From Sulfurovum sp. (GTDB taxonomy: Bacteria > Campylobacterota > Campylobacteria > Campylobacterales > Sulfurovaceae), in contig JALVGO010000240.1 in assembly GCA_027029065.1 (NCBI GenBank), positions 1 to 23,527 of the forward strand: DNA of 23,527 bases, in the 5' to 3' direction. Of the stretch, positions 7,382-14,878 are shown piece after piece. The position numbers and the translations under genes are program-made. The first letter of the stretch is position 1, and each line of letters starts with the position of its first letter. The notes under the pieces were generated by a model that did not search any database, was not told the origin of the DNA, and saw only the letters and a list, made by a program, of their open reading frames with translations.

Positions 7382-7645
7382 CTGGGCGGTGCCAGTGACC
7401 TCTTTTTGACCGCAAGCTCTACGCTGTCAAGAAACTACCGTGTCGGGCTCGGACTGGCAAAAGGGCAGAGCATGGAAGAGATACTCGATGCACTGGGTGA
7501 GGTAGCCGAAGGGGTGCCTACAACAAAAGCGCTGCATATGATCGCAAAGGAGAAAGGACTCTACCTGCCTATTGCAGAGGAGGTGTATGCTATGATAGAG
7601 GAGGGGAAAGACCCTCGCAAAAGTGTGCAGGATCTTTTGTCTTGA
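7382..7645 (+). pseudogene. gpsA: Partial second copy of gpsA (3' 88 codons)
   Basis: This copy matches the 3' end of the intact gpsA (5444-5707) at about 91% identity by my count, in frame to the same TGA. Nearly all differences are synonymous third-position changes; the protein changes I see are Gly to Ser, Thr to Ala and Ala to Thr. It lacks the NAD-binding half and catalytic lysine, so it cannot be functional. The synonymous bias means the copy diverged while part of a working gene, probably in a related strain, rather than decaying here. It is preceded immediately by the palindromic repeat. A TTG at 7406 opens a 79-codon frame but has no sign of being translated. Confidence 0.92.
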
Positions 7646-7694
7646 GTGTTGTATATTGATTTTAGATATGCTATTTGTGCTTATGTGTGTATGC
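7619..7694 (+). repeat. 76-bp perfect direct repeat, copy 2
   Basis: Identical to 5681-5756. It comprises the end of the gpsA remnant, its TGA and 49 bp of flank. That the non-coding flank is identical while the adjacent coding part differs by about 9% is the reverse of what simple drift would give. Confidence 0.9.
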
Positions 7695-7716
7695 AATCAC
7701 CGATCACCTGACCTCT
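7695..7716 (+). repeat. 22-bp repeat, third copy, after the gpsA remnant
   Basis: This is the same 22-mer as 5757-5778 with three mismatches, in the same orientation and at the same distance from the gpsA stop. It shows that the repeat is part of the native gpsA downstream flank. The sequence from 7717 to 7818 is non-coding, with short CTATATCTC repeats at its start and nothing else I can name. Confidence 0.8.
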
Positions 7717-7818
7717 ATATCTCCTATATCTCTATATTCCGTTGTACGTGGTAATCTATACTTCAATTTCTTGCACCGGATAGAATGAAAAACGAATAGC
7801 TCAAGGCTCTGGTATGCA

Positions 7819-7839
7819 TTCCCACGAACATCGTGGGAA
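7819..7839. repeat. REP-like hairpin (TTCCCACGA/TCGTGGGAA)
   Basis: A perfect 9-bp stem, TTCCCACGA (7819-7827) and TCGTGGGAA (7831-7839), with an ACA loop lies within the context GGTATGCATTCCCACG...CGTGGGAACGAG. This context is a widespread proteobacterial intergenic repeat of the REP type (from memory). It lacks a T-tract, so it is not a convincing terminator. Confidence 0.6.
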
Positions 7840-7847
7840 CGAGGACA

Positions 7848-7888
7848 GTATTTGTCAATTTGACAAATACACTCAAATTGGTTAAAAT
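7848..7888 (+). promoter_or_regulatory. Promoter with palindromic operator for the HTH/nucleotidyltransferase pair
   Basis: TTGACA (7860-7865), a 17-bp spacer and TAAAAT (7883-7888) make a near-consensus sigma-70 promoter. A perfect palindrome with arms GTATTTGTCAA and TTGACAAATAC around a single T (7848-7870) covers the -35 box, a typical autorepressor operator. Transcription should begin near 7894-7896, exactly at the ATG at 7896, so the mRNA is probably leaderless. Confidence 0.8.
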
Positions 7889-7895
7889 GACAACT

Positions 7896-8333
7896 ATGAA
7901 AATAGATCATAAAGCATTCGAGACATTACTCAAAGCCAAAGGGATTAGCAAAAAAGCTTTCTCCACCTACAGCGGCATTCCCTACTACACCGTTGCCGGC
8001 TGGAAAAAGTCGGGGGAGGTACCCAACTATGCGATGATCCTGCTTCGCAATATGCCCACAGCAAAAGCCTATATCACTGCCGGTGAGTTGATCGAAGCCG
8101 GCTTGCCCAAAGCGATTCTCTGGAATAACGACCCCGACAAAAAAGTACCGGTAGATATCTTCATCGTTGCCACGCTCCAGAGAGCTTATAATGATTTTGT
8201 CGTGCAAAAGCTTGCCGATTTTTTCGGCGGTGAGCGGATCCTTGCCGCATTGCTAAAGCATAAAGAGCGTGTGAGCGACAAACTCATAGAACATGTTACA
8301 GCCTATCTGCAAGAGTATCAGAGTGCTGCATGA
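7896..8333 (+). CDS. HTH-type putative antitoxin/regulator paired with AbiEii-like nucleotidyltransferase
   Basis: A 145-aa protein (start MKIDHKAFETLLKAKGISKK). Residues 4-38 look like a small helix-turn-helix segment (LLKAKGISKKAFSTYSGIPYYTVAGWKK), with a helical remainder. I chose ATG 7896 because the -10 box overlaps the more upstream ATG at 7887 and the predicted transcript starts at 7896; the longer frame from 7833 begins before the promoter. It overlaps the next gene in ATGA (8330-8333), the usual antitoxin-toxin coupling. By position it is the antitoxin and likely binds the palindrome at 7848-7870. It is not a recognisable classical AbiEi (no long C-terminal domain), so the assignment rests on context. 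Confidence 0.72.
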   Translation: MKIDHKAFETLLKAKGISKKAFSTYSGIPYYTVAGWKKSGEVPNYAMILLRNMPTAKAYITAGELIEAGLPKAILWNNDPDKKVPVDIFIVATLQRAYNDFVVQKLADFFGGERILAALLKHKERVSDKLIEHVTAYLQEYQSAA

Positions 8334-9004
8334 TCAATCCTCAGACTCAAACGCTACTGGAGCAGTTTTCCTGTATTGATTTATTTGCCGAGCATCAAGC
8401 CATTTTAATGGGTGGTACGGCACTGGCATATCATTTGAAACATCGAGAGAGCTTCGACTTGGATATCTGCTTTCCATATGCCGAGAAACTGCCTTCCCTG
8501 GACTTTCTGGAGACTTTTGAAGAGGTTATACCTTTGGAGTTTGACAGAGCCATTATCGATACCGCCATCAACGAAGGCGGTGATATTCACGAGATGATGC
8601 AGCGATACATCATCAACGGTGTCAAAGTCGATTTTGTGATCAACCCCTCCAGCAATATCTATGAGAGTGAAATTCTGCAAAACGATGAGGGCACCAAACT
8701 GGGAACATTGAGGATCGCTTCGGTGGAGAGTATCTTCAGACTCAAAGTGCTTTTGCTGCTTGATAGAAACAAAATCCGTGATCTGTACGATGTAGTCTAT
8801 ATGCTCAAACATTGCGGATTTAGCGGAGAAGATCTTCTTCAAACGATCATGCACTATCGCATTACCTATCGACCTGAACATATCATCGATCTGCTCAAAG
8901 CCAAAAAGGAGGATCCTTTCGATTTTGAGGGGATTGAGAACGGTGTAATTGAGTTAAGGAAATATAATAGTTTAAAAAGTGAGTTGTTAAATCTTATTGT
9001 ATGA
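8330..9004 (+). CDS. AbiEii/AbiGii-family nucleotidyltransferase (toxin component)
   Basis: A 224-aa protein with the nucleotidyltransferase core: GGTAL (residues 28-32), the metal-binding SFDLDI motif (41-46, D43 and D45) and a third aspartate in VKVDFV (D101). The family-typical RDLYD is at residues 150-154. These match the AbiEii/AbiGii (DUF1814, MenA-like) toxins, some of which block translation by adding nucleotides to tRNA acceptor ends (family knowledge). It overlaps its HTH partner by 4 nt. It ends in TGA and is followed by the VapBC-type module. All three catalytic acidic residues are present, so it should be active. Confidence 0.85.
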   Translation: MINPQTQTLLEQFSCIDLFAEHQAILMGGTALAYHLKHRESFDLDICFPYAEKLPSLDFLETFEEVIPLEFDRAIIDTAINEGGDIHEMMQRYIINGVKVDFVINPSSNIYESEILQNDEGTKLGTLRIASVESIFRLKVLLLLDRNKIRDLYDVVYMLKHCGFSGEDLLQTIMHYRITYRPEHIIDLLKAKKEDPFDFEGIENGVIELRKYNSLKSELLNLIV

Positions 9005-9075
9005 TAAGGGAACAACAGAAGACCCTTCTACTTCAAAGGATGAGGATAAACAGATTACAAAAAGTCAGCAAATCA

Positions 9076-9125
9076 TTGACAAACACCACTCATTGTCGTA
9101 TAATAAAACAAATAATATACGACAA
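9076..9125 (+). promoter_or_regulatory. Consensus promoter and inverted-repeat operator of the VapBC-type module
   Basis: TTGACA (9076-9081), a 17-bp spacer and TATAAT (9099-9104) match both consensus hexamers exactly. A perfect inverted repeat TTGTCGTATA (9093-9102) / TATACGACAA (9116-9125) overlaps the -10 and the probable start site (about 9111), with a 13-bp centre. This is a good operator for a dimeric ribbon-helix-helix autorepressor. Confidence 0.88.
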
Positions 9126-9136
9126 AGGAACAGAAG

Positions 9137-9376
9137 GTGACTTCCAAAATAACGCTCTATTCTGACAAGGAACTCATTGAACAGATCAAAGCTTATGCCA
9201 AAGCGCATAACACTTCAGTCTCCAAAATTGTCAATACCTTTTTTACCAATCTTTTACAGGCACAAGAACCCAACGGTAGCAAAAGCACCATAACAGACAG
9301 ACTGCAGGGAAAGCTGAAAGGTAAAGAGATCGATGAGAAGCAGTATCGCAGATATTTGGAAGAAAAATATTTATGA
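9137..9376 (+). CDS. Ribbon-helix-helix antitoxin (VapB-type, DUF6364-like)
   Basis: A 79-aa protein. The N-terminus KITLYSDKELIEQIKAYAKA is a ribbon-helix-helix fold (strand, then two helices through NTSVSKIVNTFF), and the basic C-terminal tail would wrap the toxin. The start is GTG, with AAAGGA about 7 nt upstream. It overlaps the PIN toxin gene by ATGA at 9373-9376. It should neutralise the toxin and repress its own promoter through the inverted repeat at 9093-9125. Confidence 0.85.
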   Translation: MTSKITLYSDKELIEQIKAYAKAHNTSVSKIVNTFFTNLLQAQEPNGSKSTITDRLQGKLKGKEIDEKQYRRYLEEKYL

Positions 9377-9801
9377 AAGTATTGTTCGATACCAATGTCG
9401 TACTCGATCTGCTTTTGGAGCGTACACCTTTTGTGGAGGATGCACGGGCGTTGTTTGTCTTGGTGGAAAACGGGAAGATAGAGGGGTATCTCTGTGCTAC
9501 TACCGTGACGACACTGCACAATCTTGTAGAAAAAGAGACAGACAAAACAGAAGCGGACGAGGTTATTGCAATGTTATTGGGGCTTTTTGAGGTTGCACCG
9601 GTGACACATGAAGTTTTGTCTGATGCCTGTACCCATAACGGCAGTGACTATGAGGATAGCGTCATCTATACATCTGCTGGGAAAATGCATATAGATTATA
9701 TTGTGACCCGAGACAAAAAAGGGTTTTCTGCCTCCAAGGTTTCCGTCTTAAACCCTAAAGCATTTCTGGCTTTTTTTGAAACGAAACAAAATATACTTTA
9801 A
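9373..9801 (+). CDS. PIN-domain ribonuclease toxin (VapC-type)
   Basis: A 142-aa PIN protein. The first metal-binding aspartate is D6 in LFDTNVVLD. Further conserved acidic residues are in SDYEDS (D92-D95) and TRDKKGF (D114), which follows the typical IVT motif. VapC toxins cut tRNA or rRNA when the antitoxin is degraded. It is coupled to the upstream antitoxin by a 4-nt overlap. tamA begins 60 nt after it; that gap holds no clear terminator. Confidence 0.87.
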   Translation: MKVLFDTNVVLDLLLERTPFVEDARALFVLVENGKIEGYLCATTVTTLHNLVEKETDKTEADEVIAMLLGLFEVAPVTHEVLSDACTHNGSDYEDSVIYTSAGKMHIDYIVTRDKKGFSASKVSVLNPKAFLAFFETKQNIL

Positions 9802-9861
9802 ATTTTGGCAAGGCTACTCTCAACATAGTATTGCTAAAGTATACAACAGAGTATCAACAGA

Positions 9862-11661
9862 ATGGTAAACATGAACAACTATAGCAACACGGCTACATAT
9901 ATACTGATCTTTATATCTGTTCTACTTATGCAAAGCAGCACTCTCTTTGCACAGGCACAGAAACCTGTAGCCCTTCCAACAAAAAAAATTGTCGTAGAGG
10001 GTACGGAACACTTCGATCCTTCTGACATCTATGAGGCGGTCAGTGCGGATGCGCCCGGATTTTTCTCTTTTGGGCAAAAAGAAGCAACCATCAAAGAGAA
10101 ACTTATCCCCTCCATTGAACCCTCTCTGCGTGCCTTTTTTGATTCGGAAGGGTACTACGATGCAACATTTTCGATCAAAGAGAACAATGACACAGTATCG
10201 ATCTTTGTCAAAGAGGGAGAACCCGTCAGGGTAGGGGATATCAATATCACTTCGGATTTTGATATAGGTGATCTTGTCAGCTTCCAAACGGGGGATATCT
10301 TTCAGGCAAAAACCTTTATCGCAACAAAAAGCAGGATCATTGAAGCACTGCTGCATGAGGGGTATTGCAGTTATGACCTTGATACCAAAGCCTATGTCGA
10401 TCTGGAGAAGCACGTAGCAAACCTTGTGTTTAAACTTAAAAAAGGGGGCGTATGTACGTTTGGCAAAGTGACGGTCAAGGGGCTTGAAACCATCGATGAA
10501 CGTATTGTCAAATCGCGTGTGCGTGCCAAAGAGGGAGCACGGTTCAATACCGAACTGGTGCAGAACACTTCATCGGCACTCTATGGACTGCATGCGTTTG
10601 ATTCGGTACTGGTCGATGTCGATAAAAAATTCTACAATGTCGTACCGGTCGATATTACCGTCAAGGAGATGGAAGAACCTTACCATGTCGAGCTTGGTGC
10701 GGGGTACGATACCTATGTCGGACCGCGTGTTCACGGTATATTTACAAAACACAACTTTCTTGGCAATGCGCAGCAGCTTTCGCTTACACTCTCATGGTCG
10801 TCACTGGAACAGGTGGCGATTTTGGACTTTTACAAACCGGTGATTGCATCGATCTATGGTATCGATGTGGATCTTGGTGCGAGTATAGGCTATTCCAATC
10901 TTGAGTTTGACGGTTTCCGTGAAACGAAAACATTTGCCAAAGCCTATCTGCAGTATGAAGATGAGGTGTGGAGAGTTGTCGGAGGGTTTGCACTGGAAAA
11001 CATAGAGATCTCCGAACTCTCTGACGGAGAAAAACTGCTGCCTGAATACGCATATGATACCTTTTTGCTGGCATACCCCTATCTTGATATCACCTACGAC
11101 AAAAGAGATTCCAAACTCAATCCCAAATACGGCTACTACCTCTCCGGATATTTTGAGATGGGTGTGCCTACCGACAGCGAAGCGAGTCTTTACCTCAAAA
11201 GCCAGTTGGAAGCCAGAGCGATCTACACAGTCTCACAGCTGACCATGGCAGTGGTTGGGAAGATTGGTGCGATCGATATCCAGACCGATTCGCTTCGCGG
11301 CATACCGGAGTCAAAAAAGTTTTTTGCCGGTGGTGCCTACTTCAACCGTGCCTATGGATATCGGGAGATCGGTGTGATCGTTTCGCCTACTGAAGACCTG
11401 ATCAATGGTGCTTTGAGTATGGCAAACCTCTCTGTAGAGATGGATTACCCTATCTGGGGGGATGCTTTTTACGGTGCTGTTTTCAGTGACAATACCATGC
11501 TGACAGACAAAAGCTATGACTACAGTGGCAAGATCATCTCCTCTGCCGGTGTGGGGGTACGCTACATGACACCGGTAGGACCGTTCAAGCTTGATATCGG
11601 GTTCAATACACACGATCCATCTATATACGGTATCTCATTTCAGATAGGGCAGTCATTCTGA
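9862..11661 (+). CDS. tamA: TamA-type Omp85 outer membrane assembly protein
   Basis: A 599-aa outer-membrane protein: a signal peptide (about residues 1-31, ending LFAQA), POTRA-like repeats to about residue 280 (for example KIVVEGTEHFDPSDI and KVTVKGLETIDERIV), then a C-terminal Omp85 beta-barrel ending in phenylalanine (QIGQSF), as needed for barrel insertion. The barrel contains the conserved GPxxLDIGF-like strand (VGPFKLDIGFN). It overlaps tamB by one base, so it is assigned TamA rather than BamA. Start choice between ATG 9862 and ATG 9871 is open; neither has a strong ribosome-binding site. A cysteine pair lies in the periplasmic part (YCSYD, GVCTF). Confidence 0.9.
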   Translation: MVNMNNYSNTATYILIFISVLLMQSSTLFAQAQKPVALPTKKIVVEGTEHFDPSDIYEAVSADAPGFFSFGQKEATIKEKLIPSIEPSLRAFFDSEGYYDATFSIKENNDTVSIFVKEGEPVRVGDINITSDFDIGDLVSFQTGDIFQAKTFIATKSRIIEALLHEGYCSYDLDTKAYVDLEKHVANLVFKLKKGGVCTFGKVTVKGLETIDERIVKSRVRAKEGARFNTELVQNTSSALYGLHAFDSVLVDVDKKFYNVVPVDITVKEMEEPYHVELGAGYDTYVGPRVHGIFTKHNFLGNAQQLSLTLSWSSLEQVAILDFYKPVIASIYGIDVDLGASIGYSNLEFDGFRETKTFAKAYLQYEDEVWRVVGGFALENIEISELSDGEKLLPEYAYDTFLLAYPYLDITYDKRDSKLNPKYGYYLSGYFEMGVPTDSEASLYLKSQLEARAIYTVSQLTMAVVGKIGAIDIQTDSLRGIPESKKFFAGGAYFNRAYGYREIGVIVSPTEDLINGALSMANLSVEMDYPIWGDAFYGAVFSDNTMLTDKSYDYSGKIISSAGVGVRYMTPVGPFKLDIGFNTHDPSIYGISFQIGQSF

Positions 11662-14600
11662 TGAAAAAGTTTATCTATATACTCCTGGCCCTCTTTGTGC
11701 TGCTGATTGCCATCATTGTCGTTGGCGCAAACTCATCCTATGTGATCAAAAAGATCGCAGATATCTATGCACCCGGTTACAACATCTCCTATGATGCGAT
11801 TGAGGGAAATGTTTTGACAGGTGTGAAGGTTGCCGGACCAAAGTATGAAGGTGCTCTGCTTGCAGATGAGATACGCTTTTCATGGAACCCCTCAAAGCTG
11901 CTCTATAAACGTATCGCTATCAATGCGATAGATGTAAAAAATATAGATGTTGATACCGTAAAAGCATTAGTAGCACATTTTGGTGGTGATACCCAAAGTA
12001 CAAAGGTGCAGGAGGAAAAGGAGAATGATGCATCAGCGCCTCTTGATGTTTCACTTGCAGTAAAACAGGCATCGGTTTCCTTTAAACCTTTTGAGATAGA
12101 GGGGGTTTCTCTGTCAACGCTTTCTTTGAAAGCATCTGGGATTCTCTATCGTACCGACGGGCTGGAAGTGAAGCAAGCCGAGTTGGAGTCTGTCAGTAAT
12201 CTCGGAGAGGTTTTACTGTCAGCATCATTAAAGAACCGGACACTCTCCTTTGAGACGATCAGGCTTGCAAAGGTCGATACCAAAGCCATTGAGACATTCA
12301 TTGCCAAGAGAGCAAAGGCATCTTCACAGGAGGAGGCACAAAGCAATCCTCAAAAGCAAGAGACCAAAAGTCCGTTGATACCCAAAGTGGTTACGGCGCG
12401 GTTGCTTCATGTTGATCTGCTTCCTGCGGTGTTTGATCCGGTGCATTTGCATACTGCCGTACTCGATGCAGAAGCCATACAACTGGATATGGAGAGCTTG
12501 ATGCTAAGCAGCAGGAAGGTCGATCTTAACGTGACAACCAACTTGAGCAATGTGACAGAACACGGTACTATTGAGGCAAACCATTTTGGAGGCAATATTG
12601 TCATCACGCCGCATCAGAGACTCTACAAACTCTACCGGCTCCCACTGCGCAAAAAAGCAATAGGCAATGTCCAGGTTGATTTCAATGCAAGCCGTGAAAA
12701 AATCAGTGCAGATATCCGCTCCAAAGCGAAAAATATTTTGGAACTGCCAAACAGCGGAGAGGGCAACCGTACAGAAGTTCGTATCGATATAGACTCACTT
12801 GCAAGCCATGTTGTGTTTGATTTTCCGGGCAAACAGCTAAAAGCCGATACAAGGGTGTCTGTAACAACCCTTTATACCGAAAAGATGATACTTGGCAACC
12901 ATTTTGAGATGGAGAAAAACAAAGAGGTACGCTATAGTGGGGAGGTTGTTATACCGCAGCTTAAAGGTCTGGATGCAAACCTGACCAAGCCGCTTAACAA
13001 CCTTCAACTGCACTATCGTGGTACACTGCACAGGGTATCTGCCACACTGAATGCAGATGCGCTGGAAGGCAGTTTTGTCTCCAATGATATGAAAAAAGGG
13101 ATGCTGCATTTGCAGACCAAGGCTCCTCTTTTACTTAAAGACCTTGTCTCTGTTCCTGAAAAACTCTCAGAAGGTGCTGTGGAAGCAGCCATTGACTTGC
13201 CTGTTGATTTTGCCAAACCGCTGCCTCTTGAGGCAAATGCGACACTCACCTCCAATCTTGCCAATGTCAAGGCAAAGGCACTCTATGGCGACCATGCCGA
13301 CCTTTTGCTGGTTGCAACTGTGCCGGAAGGTGCTTTGTTAAGAGAGTTGGCACCCAAAGTAAAATGGGATACGCTCTCACCCATGCATGCCGATGTGACA
13401 CTAAAAGAGCATGCCTACCGTCTGAGTCTGAAAACGCATACACTCAATGCAGAGGTTTTGGTACCGACAAAAGAGGGTAAGGTTTCGGGAAAAGTGATAC
13501 TCCCCGGAATGCAGGCAGACATCAAAGGGAAGCTTGGCGGCGATATTGTGCTGCACAGTGAAGTAGATTCTGCCAAACAGCTTTTTGATGCTGCAAACAG
13601 CATCTATACGCTTGAGCAGCTTCCCAATGTAAAAGGTGCGCTCTTGCTCGATGCTACTCTTGATGCCAAGCAGAACGTCACACTGCGTTTGCAGTCCCCC
13701 CAAATACGTTATTATGCAGATAGGGAGACGGAACATACGATCGATGATATTAATATTGTCCTGGCAAAGCATGGCTCACGTATGATGCTTGATGCATACC
13801 GTTTTGTCTATAACGGTACGAAACTGTATGCGAACAAACCCTCTGTTATTGTATTGCAAGATGATACTCTCTCCATTGAACAGTTCTGGCTGAATGATCA
13901 GCTTAACATATCGGGAGGACTCGATCTGAAACAGATGAAAGGAGAGATCGATACCACAGCAGAGAAGTTCCATGTTTCTCATGAGTTTGCCGATATTGAC
14001 AGCAACATAGACCTTAAAACAGTATTTGACGGAAACCGGACAGATATTAACGGAAAGATCACGCTGCTTGGTGGAAATATCCATTATGATCTGGCAACCA
14101 AAACCTTTCCAAGTGACAGTGATATTGTGATCGTACAACAGCAGAAAGAGGCAGATGAAAACAGCTTTGTAAATAACCTCAGTATGCTTGTCAATGTAGA
14201 GAGCCAAAAGCCGCTGGTCTACAAGGAAGGACCTATTGATGTAAAATCCAACCTCTCCCTTGTTGTTCACAAGGCACCGGGTACTGATCCTGTCGTTTTG
14301 GGATCTATAGATATCGTAGACGGCAGCAGCTATCGCTTTCAGGGGAAAAAATTTGTGCTTGAAAAGAGCCATATCTATCTGACAGGTGATCCGCTCAAGC
14401 CGCTGCTTGATCTTAAGGTAAAGTACAAAGGACTCAGGCATCTTATCACTGTGACTGTAACCGGGACTCCTGCCGTGCCAAACATCATGTTCTCCTCTGT
14501 ACCGAGTCTAAGCAAGGAACAGATTCTTTCAATCATCCTGTTTGACTCTGAGGAGGGAGCAGGTACAAACGATGCTAATGCGATGATGAAGATGATGGGC

Positions 14601-14870
14601 GGTGCGATGGCAAAATCCGCATTGAATGACCTCGGTGTCAAGATAGACCACCTTGTGATCGGTGCGGGGAGTATTGAAGTAGGCAAAAAACTGACAGACA
14701 AGATCACAGTGATCTATATTAACGGAGAGATCCCCGAAATGAAAATGAAGTATGAATACAACCCGCATATTGAAGTGGTCATAGGTGCCAGTGAAAAATC
14801 GGAATCAGCAGATATTGTCTATAAAAAAGATTTTAATTTGAAAGACTCTGATATTGTGATTCAAAAATAG
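11661..14870 (+). CDS. tamB: TamB-type (DUF490) translocation and assembly module protein
   Basis: A 1069-aa envelope protein with one N-terminal membrane anchor (about residues 4-23), a very long repetitive beta-rich periplasmic region, and the conserved C-terminal TamB/DUF490 domain (about 930-1069; GAGSIEVGKKLTDKITV). TamB-like proteins span the periplasm with a hydrophobic groove and help outer-membrane lipid transport and assembly, together with TamA. Its ATG overlaps the tamA TGA. It is shorter than the 1,259-aa E. coli protein, but this is common outside Gammaproteobacteria. It ends in TAG 8 bp before the convergent nspC stop, with no terminator visible between them. Confidence 0.92.
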   Translation: MKKFIYILLALFVLLIAIIVVGANSSYVIKKIADIYAPGYNISYDAIEGNVLTGVKVAGPKYEGALLADEIRFSWNPSKLLYKRIAINAIDVKNIDVDTVKALVAHFGGDTQSTKVQEEKENDASAPLDVSLAVKQASVSFKPFEIEGVSLSTLSLKASGILYRTDGLEVKQAELESVSNLGEVLLSASLKNRTLSFETIRLAKVDTKAIETFIAKRAKASSQEEAQSNPQKQETKSPLIPKVVTARLLHVDLLPAVFDPVHLHTAVLDAEAIQLDMESLMLSSRKVDLNVTTNLSNVTEHGTIEANHFGGNIVITPHQRLYKLYRLPLRKKAIGNVQVDFNASREKISADIRSKAKNILELPNSGEGNRTEVRIDIDSLASHVVFDFPGKQLKADTRVSVTTLYTEKMILGNHFEMEKNKEVRYSGEVVIPQLKGLDANLTKPLNNLQLHYRGTLHRVSATLNADALEGSFVSNDMKKGMLHLQTKAPLLLKDLVSVPEKLSEGAVEAAIDLPVDFAKPLPLEANATLTSNLANVKAKALYGDHADLLLVATVPEGALLRELAPKVKWDTLSPMHADVTLKEHAYRLSLKTHTLNAEVLVPTKEGKVSGKVILPGMQADIKGKLGGDIVLHSEVDSAKQLFDAANSIYTLEQLPNVKGALLLDATLDAKQNVTLRLQSPQIRYYADRETEHTIDDINIVLAKHGSRMMLDAYRFVYNGTKLYANKPSVIVLQDDTLSIEQFWLNDQLNISGGLDLKQMKGEIDTTAEKFHVSHEFADIDSNIDLKTVFDGNRTDINGKITLLGGNIHYDLATKTFPSDSDIVIVQQQKEADENSFVNNLSMLVNVESQKPLVYKEGPIDVKSNLSLVVHKAPGTDPVVLGSIDIVDGSSYRFQGKKFVLEKSHIYLTGDPLKPLLDLKVKYKGLRHLITVTVTGTPAVPNIMFSSVPSLSKEQILSIILFDSEEGAGTNDANAMMKMMGGAMAKSALNDLGVKIDHLVIGAGSIEVGKKLTDKITVIYINGEIPEMKMKYEYNPHIEVVIGASEKSESADIVYKKDFNLKDSDIVIQK

Positions 14871-14878
14871 GTTTTGCT

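Noticed and set aside
7406..7645. The 79-codon frame of the second gpsA copy as a functional small protein
   Set aside because: It is the 3' end of gpsA without the NAD-binding half or catalytic lysine, and has no translation signals of its own; treated as a pseudogene.
7329..7716. Repeated GATCACCTGACC units as a CRISPR array
   Set aside because: There are only four copies, in both orientations and with very unequal spacing, one pair forming a palindrome; no spacers of regular length and no cas genes.
7819..7839. The CCCACGA/TCGTGGG hairpin as a rho-independent terminator
   Set aside because: It lacks a T-run, and its surroundings match a common REP-like intergenic repeat.
9862..11661. BamA instead of TamA
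   Set aside because: The protein is shorter than BamA, has fewer POTRA-like repeats and is coupled to a TamB gene.
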